A stretch of DNA of 64,000 nt from Burkholderia gladioli (lineage in GTDB: Bacteria; Pseudomonadota; Gammaproteobacteria; Burkholderiales; Burkholderiaceae), in assembly GCF_000959725.1 (NCBI RefSeq), contig NZ_CP009323.1, forward strand, positions 3,100,001 to 3,164,000, given 5' to 3'. Positions 45,801 to 57,800 of this stretch are shown here, piece by piece. The notes under the pieces are model-generated. The model did no database searches. It saw only the letters and a program-made list of their open reading frames with translations, and was not told the DNA's origin. The position numbers were made by a program, and so were the translations under genes. Every line of letters begins with the position of its first letter. Within the stretch, counting starts at the first letter, position 1.

Positions 45801-48800
45801 TATGTGCTGCTCGACACGCTGCCGCTCGACGCGAACGGCAAGATCAGCCGCCGCGCGCTGCCGTCGCTGGACGCCGCGCCGGCAAGCCCGGCCGAGGAAG
45901 CGCTGTTCGCCGACGAAGTGGAGCAGGGCGTGGCCGCCTGCTACCGCGAGCTGCTCGGCGGCGTGACGCCGCGTGCCGACGAGGATTTCTTCGCGCTCGG
46001 CGGCCATTCGCTGCTTGTCGCGAAGCTGGCCGAGGCGCTGCGCGAGCGCTTCGGCGTGACAGTGGCGATCGCCGAGCTGTTCACGCATGCCACGGTGGCC
46101 TCGCTGGCCGCGCATCTGCGCGAAGCGGCCGGCCGTGCCGCGCCGGTGGCGCTGGCGCGTGTCGAGCCGGGCCTGCCGGTGCCGCTGAGCCCGGCCCAGC
46201 AGCGCATCTGGCTGCTGCAGAGCTACGACCCGGCCAGCACCGATTACCACGTCGGCGGCGCGCTGCGCGTGCATGGCGAGCTTGATCTCGAGCGCCTGGA
46301 GCAGGTGCTGACGGCGCTGGTGGCCGAGCACGAGGCGCTGCGCACCGTTTTCCCGCTGCGCGACGGCCTGCCGGTGCAGGAAGTGCGCGTGGCCGCGCCG
46401 TTCGCGATCGAGCGGCTGTCGGTCGAGCTCGACGGTCTCGCGTCGACGGCGCGCGAGACGCGCGTGGCGGCGGCGATCGAGGCCTTCCAGTCGCGTCGTT
46501 TCGATTTGGCCGACGGGCCGCTGCTGCGCGCGGGCTGGCTGCCGCTCGCGGCGGACCAGGCTTACCTGCTGCTGAGCCTGCATCACCTGATCGCCGACGG
46601 CCGTTCGGTGGCGATCCTGCTCGACGAGATCGCCCGGCGCGGTGCCGTGGGCGCGACGCTCGTCGCCGAAACGGCAGCCGCGCAAACTGCGCTGCAGTAC
46701 CGCGACTACGCGGCCTGGAGCCGCTCGGCCGAGGCGCAGGCCGCCGAAGCCGCCGCGCTGCCGTTCTGGCGCGAGCAGCTGACGGGCCTCGCCCCCGACG
46801 GGCTGGCCGCCTTGCGCCTGCCGCAAGCGGCGCGGCAGGCCGAAGCCGTCGAGGCTGGCGATATCGATACGGCACCGGGCGACGAAGTCGCCGCCGAGTT
46901 GCCGCGCGAACTGGCCGCGGCAGTGCGCGCGATGGCCGCGCGCGAAGGCGTCAGCGAGTCCACCGTCTACCTGGCCGCCTATGGCCTGCTGCTGGCGCGC
47001 CTGGGCGGCGAACCCGAGGTACTGGTCGGCACCGCCTATGCCGGGCGCGACGTGCCCGGCACGGCGACGATGATCGGCATGTTCGTCAACGTGCTGCCGC
47101 TGCGCGTGACGATCGGCGACGGCACGCCTTTCGCGCGTCAACTGCACGACTGGCGCGAGGCCAGCGTGGTGGCCTGGCGCCATGCGCGACTCGGCTACGG
47201 CGAGATGGTCGAGCTGGCCGGCGTGGAGCGCGCGGGTGGGGCGGGCGAGCTGGTGCGCGCCATGTTCGACTACGAGGAGCGCGAGTTCGGCGCGATCGGC
47301 TTCGGCGCGGCGACGCTCGCGCTGGAGCGGCGCGCCGACCGCAGCGCCAAGTTCGACCTCACGCTGCGCTGCCGCGCCGAGGGCGAGGCGATGCGCATCG
47401 CGCTGAACCATCGCCTCTCGGCCTTCGACCGCGAGCGCGCGACGCTGCTGCTCGACACGTATCGCCTGCTGCTCGAACAGGTGGTCGCGGCGCCCGAGCT
47501 GACGCCGGCCCAGACGCGGGTGGTCGACGTCGACGCGGCTGAGGCGCTGCTCGCGCTCGGCCGTGGCTTCGGCTTCGGCGAGGCCGGCGTGCTGTCCGGC
47601 GAACCGATCCATCACCACCTCGAGCGGATCGCGCGCCTGCATCCCGAAGCGCTCGCCGTGATGGGCGCCGATGCCGCGCAAGGCATCGCCTATGGCGCCT
47701 TCAACGCGCAGGCCAATCGCCTGGCGCGCCGCCTGCGCGCGCTCGGCGCGGTGCCGCGCGAGGCCGTCGCGCTGTGCCTCTCGCCGGGGCCCGGCTTCGC
47801 GCTGGCCGCGCTGGCCGTGCTCAAGCTGGGCGCCGCCTATGTGCCGATCGACCCGCGTTATCCCGAGGCGCGTCGCGCGCGCATCGTCGCCGATTGCGGC
47901 GCGCGACAGTTGCTGGTGGAGGCCGGCACGGCGCCCGAAACGCTGCCGGCCGGCGTGGCCGCGCTCGAGCTCGACACACTGGTCGCCGAGGCCGCCGGCC
48001 TGGACGGCGAGGATCTCGACGTTGCCGTCGCGCTCGACGACCTGGCCTACCTGGTCTACACCTCGGGCACCACCGGCACGCCCAAGGGCGTGGAGATCCC
48101 GCATCGCGGCCTGGCCAATCTCTGCGACTGGCACGCGCGCGCCTATGCGCTGCACGAGGCGCCGCGCACCACGCGCGCCAGCCAGACGGCCGGCGTCGGC
48201 TTCGACGCGGCGGTCTGGGAGATCTGGCCGTACCTGGCCACCGGCGCCAGCGTCTGGTTCGCGCCCGAGGCGGCGCGCCAGTCCTCGCGCGAGCTGACGG
48301 CCTGGTTCGCCGCGGCCGGCATCACCCATGCCTTCGTGGCGACGCCGCTCGCGCACGCGGTGCTGGCCGACGGCTGGCGCGGCACGCCGGCGTTCCGCTA
48401 CCTGCTGACCGGCGGCGAGCGGCTCACGCGCCGCGCGCCGGCCGGCGCCGGCTACCGGCTGTTCAACCATTACGGCCCGTCGGAGAACAGCGTGGTGGCG
48501 ACCGCCACGGAAGTGCCGGCGCAAACGCCGCACGCGCGGCAGGCGGCGCCCGCGATCGGCACCGCGATCGATCGCGTGCAGGCGCTGGTGCTCGACCGTC
48601 ACGGCCAGTTGGTGCCGCGCGGCCTGGCGGGCGAGCTGCATGTCGGCGGGGCCTCGCTGATGCGCGCTTATCGCGGCAACGAGGCGCTCACGCAGGCGCG
48701 CCTGATCGCCGATCCGTTCTCGAGCGAGGCCGGCGCCCGGCTGTATCGCAGCGGCGACCTGGTGCGCTGGAACGCGGCGGGCGAACTCGACTACCTCGGC

Positions 48801-51800
48801 CGCACCGACGACCAGCTCAAGATCCGCGGCCATCGCATCGAGCCGAGCGAGATCCTGCACGCGATCAAGGGCGAGGCGGGTGTCTACGACGCGGTGGTGG
48901 GCACGCACCAGCATGCGCAGGCGGGCTTGCAACTGGTCGCCTACGTGGTGTTCGACGCCGCATCGACCGACATCGCCGGCACGCCGGCCGCGCGCGCCGC
49001 GTGGCTGAAGCAGGCGGTGGCCGCGAAGCTGCCGGCCTTCATGGTGCCGACGCACGTGGTCGAGCTCGACGCGCTGCCGCTCACGCGCAACGGCAAGGTC
49101 GACTACGCGGCGCTGCCCGCGCCGCGCGCTTGCGTCGAAACGGACGAAGCGGGCGGGGTGGGCGAGGCGACCCGCACGCCGCTGACCACCGACACCGAAC
49201 GCGCGCTGGCGGCGATCTGGAGCGAACTGCTCGGCGAGCGCGTCGACCACGCCCACGCCAATTTCTTCGCGCTCGGCGGGCACTCGCTGCTGGCCGCGCG
49301 CGCCGTCGCGGCGATCGAGACCCGACTCGGCCGCGCGATTGCCCTGAAGGACTTCTTCATGACCCAGGACCTGGCTTCACTGGCGCAACGGCTCGACGGC
49401 GATGCCGCGCGCCCGGCGGGCATCCCGCTCGCCCCGGCCGACGCGGCGATCCCGCTCGCGCCGCTGCAACATCGGCTGTGGCTCGCGCAGCGCTTCCATC
49501 CCGAGCATGTCGGCCACAACGTGGTGGGCGCGCTGCGCCTGAGCGGCACGCTCGATGCGGCCGCGTTCCGCGCGGCGCTGATCGATACCGTGGCGCGCCA
49601 CGCGATCCTGCGCACCCGCATCGTCGAGACCGACGAGGGGCCGCGCCAGATCGTGCCCGCCGCGCAGGAGGCGGCCACGCTCGTGCCGGCCGACGCCGAC
49701 CTGCTGCAGATGAACCTGAGCGGCAACCCGGCCTCGATGCTGGAGGGCTTCGTGCGCGACCATCTCGCGCGCATGGCCAAGGAGCCCTTCGACCTGGCCG
49801 CGGGCCGCCCCTACCGGCTCGCGCTGATCCAGACCGCCGCCGACAGCGCGGTGCTGGCGGCCAGCTTCCACCATATCGTCGTCGATGCCTGGTCCGCCGA
49901 GGTGTTCCTCGCCGACCTGCTGGAAGCCTATGCCGCGCATCGCGAGCAGCGGGCCGCTCGGCTCGCGCCGCTGGCGGTGCAGTATCGCGACTACAGCGTC
50001 TGGGCGCAGCAGGCGCTGTCCCGCGAGGAACCGGCCCTGCTGGATTTCTGGCGCGACTACCTGCGCGCGTTGCCGGCGCAGGCGCCGCTGCCGGTGGCGC
50101 GCGGCGCGGCCGAGGGCATCACCGGCCAGGCGCCCGGCGCCGCGCAGGCGCGGGCCGCCGGCCGTCACACGCGCGTCTGGCCGGCCGCCACGCTGGCCGC
50201 GCTGAAGGCCCTGGCACGCCGCGAGCAGGCCTCGCTCTACGAGGTGCTGATCAGCGCCTACTTCGCCTGGCTGCATCGCCTGGGCGGGCAGGACGACCTG
50301 GTGGTCGGCATGCCGTATCACGATCGCGGCCGTGCCGAGCTGGCGCCGCTGGTCGGTTTCTTCGTCAACGTGCTGCCGGTGCGGGCCCGCGTGCGCGCGC
50401 ATCGCAGCGGCGCGGCGCTGATCCGCGAGATGCGCGACACGCTGCGGCACGTCTATCGCCATCACGCGCTGCCGTTCGACCGGATCATCGGCGAATGCAG
50501 CGAAGCCAGCGGCGAGCTGTTCCAGACCACCTTCGACCTGCTGCCGACCACGCTCGCGCACGACGGCCGCGCGGCCGACGGCGAGGGCCTGCGGGCCGAG
50601 CTGCTCGACGAGGCGCCGCAGGCGCTGGTGGCCGACCTGTCGGTGACCTTCCGCGAAACCGGCGAGGGCCTGGCCTTGTCCTGCGTGCATGCCGTCGATC
50701 GGTTCGACGAGGCGAGCGTGGCGCGCTGGCTCGACAACTTCCAGTTGCTGCTCGACGGGCTGGCCGCCGACGCCTCGCGCCCGGTCGGCGAGCTGGACTT
50801 CCTGACGCCGGCCGAGCAGGCGGTGGTGGCGCGGCTGCACAACGCCGACGTGATCGACCACGCCGCGCTGCTGGCCGAGCCGGCCGGCCCGCAAGGCGGC
50901 GCGCTGCTGCATGCGCTGGTCGATCGTCGGGCGCGCGTCTCGCCCTCGGCGCCGGCCCTGGTATCCAGCGCCGGCACGCTCGACTACGCAGCGCTGGCGC
51001 GCGAGACCGATCGCCTCGCCGGCCTGCTGGCGGCGGCCGGCGTGACTCCCGGCAGCGTGGTGGGCGTGGAGGCCGTGCACGGCGTGGATGCGGTGCTGGC
51101 CATCGTCGCCACGCTGAAGGCCGGCGCGATCTGCTTCCCGGTCGACCTGGCGCTGCCGGCCGAGCGGCTGGAGGCGATCATCGCCGACAGCGGCTGCCGC
51201 CATATCCTGGCCCGCGCCGGTGCGGCGCTCGGCAGCTTCGACGGGCGGCACCTGCCGCTCGAACACGCGGCCTGGCGCGACCAGCCGGCCCAGGCGCCGG
51301 CGCTGTCGCTGCCGGCCGACCATGGCGTGTTCCTGACCTACACCTCGGGCACCACCGGCACGCCCAAGGCATCGGTGCTCACGCATCGCGGCGTGGTCAA
51401 CTATCTCGGCACGGTGCTCGATCGCTTCGGCTACACGCCGCGCGACCGTGCGCTGCTGTTCGCGCCGCTCACCTTCGACGCCTCGCTCGAGGAGATCTTC
51501 ACGCCGCTGATCGCGGGCGCCGCACTGGTGATCGGCGAGGAGGACGTGAAGCGCTCGGTGCCGGCCCTGCTGGACTGCTGCCGCGCCCAGGCGATCAGCG
51601 TGCTGACCCTGCCGACCGCCTACTGGCGCGTGCTCGGCGAGCAACTGGCCGCCGAGCCGGCCGCGCGGCCCGCCTCGGTTCGGCTGATCAGCGTCGGCGG
51701 CGAGAAGATCACCGCCGAGGCGATCCGGCAATGGCAGCGCGGCGGCGCGGCCGAGGCCATCGCGCTCTACAACATCTACGGCCCGAGCGAGTGCTCGATC

Positions 51801-54800
51801 GGCTGCATCGTCGATCGCGTCGACATCGAGCGCGCGCTGGAGGACGGCGAGATCTACCTGCGCGAGCCGGTCGCCAATGCGCAACTGCACGTGCTCGACG
51901 CGCACGGCAACCGCGTGCCGGCCGGCATGCCGGGCGAGCTCTACGTGGGCGGCGCGGGCGTCTCGCAGGGTTATCGCGGCCGCGCCGCGCTGACGGCCGA
52001 GCGCTTCGTGCCCGACCCGTTCTCGACGGCGGCCGGCGCGCGCCTGTACCGCTCCGGCGACCAGGTCCGCTACGACCTGGACGGGCGCCTGCACTACCTC
52101 GGCCGCGCCGACTTCCAGCTCAAGGTGGATGGAATCCGCGTCGAGCCCGAGGAAATCCAGGCCGTGCTCGAATCGCATCCGGCGGTGGCGCAGGCGATCG
52201 TGCTGGCCGGCGAGCGGCAGCACGCGCGCAATCCGCTGATCGGCTACGTGACGCTGGACCGCCAGGGCGGCGCCCCGGCGCCGCGCGCCACCGGCACCGA
52301 CGGCGCGGCCCTGGTCGACTACCTGCGCGAGCGGCTGCCGCGCCACATGGTGCCGGCCCAGGTGGTGGTGATGGAGGCCTTCCCGCTGACCACCAACCAG
52401 AAGGTGGATCGCCGCGCGCTGCTGGCGGTGGCCGCCAACGACGCCGTGGTGGCCGCGCCCGCCCTGTCGGGCACCGAGTCGGCGCTGCTGGCGCTCTGGC
52501 ACGAGCTGCTCGGCGACACGCGTTTCGGCATCGACGACAACTTCTTCAGCCTGGGCGGCAGCTCGCTGCTGGCGATCCGCATCAACAGCCGCGTGGAGGC
52601 GGCCTTCGCGGTGCGGCTGCCGGTGGCGGCGCTGTTCGACTGCCCGACCGTGCGCGCGCTGGCGGCCCTGGTCGAGCGGTTGCGCGAGGGGCGCGTGGCG
52701 GGCGGGGCACGCGAGGCGGGCGCCACGGCGGCCGGCGGCGCGCTGCCGGCGATCGAGCGCATCGAGGCGCTCGCCACGCCGCTGTCGGGCGCGCAATACC
52801 GGCTCTGGTACCTGCATCAGCGCGACCCGCTGAACACCGCCTATCACCTGCCGGACCTGCTGACGCTGGACGGCGCGCTCGACGAGGCGGCCCTGCGCGC
52901 GGCGCTGGCGGCCACGCTGGCCGAGCACGAATCGCTGCGCACGCGCTTCGTGGTGGAAGGCGAGACGCCGCTGCAGGTGATCGACGCGCCCGCCGCGCCG
53001 CAACTGGCGCGCCACGACCTCTCGACGCTCGCGCCCGAAGCGCGCCGCGCCGCGCTCGACGCGCTGGTGCAGCGCGAGCTCGGCACGCCCTTCGACCTCG
53101 AACGCGGGCCGCTGGCGCGCTTCAGCCTGGTCAGGCTGGCCGGAGAGGAACACGCGCTGCTGTCGATGTTCCATCACATCGTGATCGACGGCTGGTCGGT
53201 GGCCTTGTTCCAGCAGAGCCTGGCGCGCCACTACAACCAGGCGCGCGTCGGCCGGGCACCGGCGCTCACGGCCGCCGACCCGGCCACGCGCGCGCTGCAA
53301 TACCGCGACTTCGCCGACTGGCACCGCCGCCTGCTCGACGGCGGCGAGCGCGAACGCCAGCTCGACTACTGGCGCGCGCGGCTCGACGGCACGCTGCCGG
53401 TGCTGCAACTGCCCACCGACCATGCCCGGCCGCCACAGCCGAGCGGCGCGGGCGCGGCCTTCTCCTTCGAGTTGGACGCGGCGCTGGCCGCGCGGCTGGA
53501 GGCGGTGGCGCAGCGTCACCACGTCTCGATGTTCATGCTGCTGCTGGCGGCCTACGCGGCGCTGCTGGCGCGCTACGCCCGCCAGGACGACCTGCTGATC
53601 GGCGTGCCGGCGCTGGGCCGCGGGCGGCCCGAGTTCGAGCCGGTAGTCGGCTTCTTCGTCAACACGCTGGTGATGCGGCTGCGCGCCCAGCCCTCGACGC
53701 GCTTCGCCGAGCTGCTCGACACGGTGCGCGCCACCTGCCTGGAAGCCTTCGACCACCAGGACGTCGCGCTCGAGGAGATCGCCGCGGCCGTCAACGGCCA
53801 GCGCGAACGCGACGGCAGCGGCCTGTTCCAGACCATGTTCTCGTACCAGGACGGCGCCGCGCTGGAGACGGCCCGCTTCGACGGCCTGCGTGCCGGCAAC
53901 CTCGAACCCGAGCATCGCAGCGCGAAGTTCGACCTGTATCTCGCCACCTGGTCGCTGGACGGCCGGCTGCACGGCGGCTTCGAGTACAGCACCGACCTGT
54001 TCGAGGCCGCCACGGTGGAGCGCCTGGCCGCGCACTTGCGCCATCTGCTGGCGGGCGTGGCCGCCGATGCGGGCACGGCGCTGCACGCGCTGCCGCTGCT
54101 CGACGAGGACGAGCGCCGCTATCAGCTGGAGACGCTCAACCAGGCGCGCCGGCCGCTGGAGCCGGGCCTGACGGTGCGCGAGCTGTTCGCGCGGCAGGCC
54201 GCGCGCGTGCCCGAGCGCATCGCGGCGAGCTGCGGCGATCGTTCCATGACCTACGCCGAGCTGGACCGCGCCTCCGATCGCGTGGCCCACAACCTGCTCG
54301 CGCTCGGCGCGCGCGACGAGGCCCTGGTCGGGCTGCTGCTCGGCCGCGATCTCGGCTACCTGGTGGCGATGCTCGGCGTGCTGAAGGCGGGCCTGGCGTT
54401 CACGCCGCTGAACCCGGCCGATCCGCTGCCCAAGCTGGAGCGTGTGGCCGAGCTCGGCAAGCTGCGCTACGTGCTGCACGACGCGGCCGGCGCCGGCTGC
54501 GCGCAGGCATTGAACGTGGCCGCCGAGCGCGTGGCGCTCGACACGCTGCTGCGCGAGCCCGAGGCGCCGGGCGCGTTCCTGCCGCTCACGCCGGCCTCGC
54601 TGGCCTACGTGATCTACACCTCGGGTTCCACCGGTCTGCCCAAGGGCGCGATGATCGAGCAGCTCGGCATGCTCAACCACCTGCTGGCCAAGATCGACGA
54701 CCTCGGCATCGGCGAGCGGGACGTGGTGGCCGAGATGGCCGTCACCACCTTCGACGTGTCGATCTGGCAGTACCTGGTGGCGCTGCTGGTGGGCGGGCGC

Positions 54801-57800
54801 ACCGCGGTGATCCCCGGCGACGCGGCCTGGGATCCGCAACAGTTGTTCGCGCAACTGGATGCCGAGGGCGTGACGGTGTTCGAGTCGGTGCCCTCGCACA
54901 TGAAGATCCTGATCGACGAGCTCGAATCGCGCCCGGGCGCCGAGCGCCTGCCGGGCGTGCGCGTCTACGTCAGCAATGCCGAGGCGCTCACGCCCGCGCT
55001 CTGCGAGCGCTGGTTCGCCTGCGTGCCGCATATCCCGGTGGTCAATACCTACGGCGCGACCGAGTGCTCGGACGACACCAGCCATCTGTGGATCCGCGAG
55101 CCGCTCGGCACCGCGCTGCCCTATGTGCCGATCCAGGGCACCCTGCCGAACCTGCGCACCTACCTGCTCGACGCACAGCTCGAACCGGTGCCGCTCGGCG
55201 TGACGGGCGAGGTCTATATCGGCGGCACCGGCGTGGGCCGCGGCTACCTGGGCGACCCGCTGCGCACGGCGCGCGCCTTCCTGCCCGATCCGTTCTCGGC
55301 GCAGCCCGGCAGCCGGCTCTACAAGACCGGCGACCTGGCGCGCTACCGCCCGGGCGGCACGCTCGAGTTCCTCGGTCGCGAGGACTTCCAGGTGAAGATT
55401 CGCGGCCAGCGCGTCGAGATCGGCGAGGTCGAGAAGGCGATCGGCGATCACGACAACGTGCGCCAGGCAGTGGTGGTGGCCGCGCGTGATGCGAAGGAGC
55501 GGCTCTACCTGCTCGGCTACGTGATCCCGCATCGCCACCCGGCGCCGACCGTGCCCGAGCTGCGTGCCTTCGTGGCCGAGCGCGTGGCGGGCTACATGGT
55601 GCCGGCCTCCTTCGTGCTGATGGACAGCTTCCCGCTCAACGCCAACGGCAAGGTGGACCGCAAGCGCCTGCCGCAGCCCTCGGACCAGGACGTGTTCCGC
55701 CGTCACGAGCACGTCGAGCCGGCGGCCGGCACCGAGGCGCAGCTCGCCGAGCTGTGGCGCGAGCTGCTGGAGGTGGACCAGGTGGGCGCGCTCGACAGCT
55801 TCTTCGAACTGGGCGGCCATTCGCTGCTGGCCGCCGAGCTCACGCTCAAGCTGCGCACCCGCTTCGGCGTGGCGCTGCCGCTGCGCGCGCTGTTCGAGGC
55901 GCCGCAACTGCGCGCCGTGGCCGCCGCGCTCGACGCGCTGCGTGACGGGCAGGGCGCGGTGGTGCCCGAGCCGATCGAGCGCCTGCCCGCGCAGCCGCAT
56001 TACGAGCTCGCGCCCTGCCAGGTGCCCGAGTGGTACGCCTACCAGATGGACCCGACGAGCCCCGTCTACAACATCAGCGTGTCGGACCTGTTCTTCACCG
56101 GCAAGCTGAACCGCGATGCCTTCGTCAAGGCCTGGCAGACCCTGCTCGACCGCCACGAGGTGCTGCGCGTGAAGTTCGACTACCGTGACGGCGCGCCGAT
56201 CCAGATCGTCGATCCGTCGATCGGCATCGATGCCGGGGAGGTGTTCCTCGATCGCACGCAGTTCTCGGGCGCGGAGGCGATCGACGAGGCCAACCGGCTC
56301 GGCGCGCGCTTCGGCGTGGCGCCCTTCGATTTCGCCACCGGGCCGCTGTTCCGCCTGCACGTGGCCAGCTACGGCGGCGACTTCCACCAGTTGATCTTCG
56401 TGGTCCACCACATCATCTGGGACGAGACCTCGCTGATCAACCTGATGCTGGAGATGAGCGAGCTGTACAACGCCTACGCCGCCGGGCGGCCGCCCGAGGT
56501 GCCGGCCATCGAGGTGGGCTACTTCGACTACGTGCAGTGGATGCACCGCCAGTTGCGCTCGGGCGCCTTCGACGAACACAAGCGCTACTGGCTCGACATG
56601 TATCGCACGCTACCGCCGCCGCTGGACCTGCCGACCGACCGGCCGCGCCCGAACGTGATGTCGTATCGCGGCGATGCGCTGCGCAGCTGGCTGCCGCGCG
56701 GCGTGGTGCGCAAGATCGAGGCCTACCTGAAGCAGCACGACGTGACGCTGTTCATGCTGCAACTGGCGATCATCGACGCCTACCTGGCGCGCATCAGCGG
56801 CCAGCACGACTTCGTGATCGGCTGCCCGATCGCGGGCCGCGCCGACGAGCGCCTGAAGCCCCTGTTCGGCCTGTTCGCCACGCCGATGCCGATCCGCTGC
56901 ACGATCGACGAGGGCATGAGCTTCGCCGGGCTGCTGGCCCAGGTGCGCCAGCGCACGCTGGATGCCTTCGAGCATTACCACTACCCGTCGAACCAGGTGA
57001 TCGAGCAGTTGCAGCACGAGAAGGACCTGTCGCGGCCCAAGCTGTTCTCGATCATGTACGGGGTGCAGAACAACAAGAGCGACCTGATGAGCCGGATCCG
57101 CTTCGACGGGCTGGCGCTGAGCCTGGAGAACGTGGTGGACACCGAGAACAAGTCCTCGCGCTTCGACCTGAACTTCGTGGTCGACCAGTTCGGCAGCGAC
57201 ATCATGTTCAGCTGCATCTACAACGCCGACCTGTTCGAGGGCGAGACGGTGCGGCAGATGCTCGACAACATGACCGCCCTGATGGAGCAGGTGCTCGACG
57301 ATCCGCACCAGCCGCTCGCGCGCTACACGATGGTCGGCGCGAACGGCAATCCGCCGGCCGTGGTGCACGGCGAGCCGGTTGAGTACGACGCGCGGGCCAG
57401 CATGCACTCGCTGTTCGCCCGGCAGGCCGCGCGCACGCCGCAGGCCACCGCGCTGGTGGTCGACGGCGAGCGCCACGACTACGCGACGCTGAACCGCCAG
57501 GCCAACCGCCTCACGCACTACCTGATGTCGCTCGGCGTCGAGCCGGGCGACAAGGTGGCGGTGCTGCTCGCGCCCTCGCTGGACATGATCGTCTCGCTCT
57601 ACGCGATCCTGAAGGCGGGCGCGAGCTTCGTGCCGATCGGTTCGCAGACGCCGCAAAAGCGCATCGACGCGATCCTGCGCGGCTCCCGCGCGCGCTGGGC
57701 CCTGACGGCCGGCGCCACGCGGCGCGCCTTCGCGCAGTTCGCCTACGACGTGGTGCTGGTCGACGAGGTGATGGGCGCGCTGGGCGGGTATTCCGATGCC

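Noticed and set aside
40713..49283. 2856-residue minus-strand open frame opposite the NRPS (and a 2400-residue one at 49377-56579)
   Set aside because: Both are antisense shadows produced by the G+C-rich codon bias of the NRPS gene; their Arg/Gln/His/Ala-rich translations match no fold, while the plus strand encodes clear domains.
47774..55489. 2571-residue plus-strand open frame inside the NRPS
   Set aside because: It is a frame-shifted shadow of the NRPS with low-complexity Arg/Gly/Ala sequence and no domain motifs.
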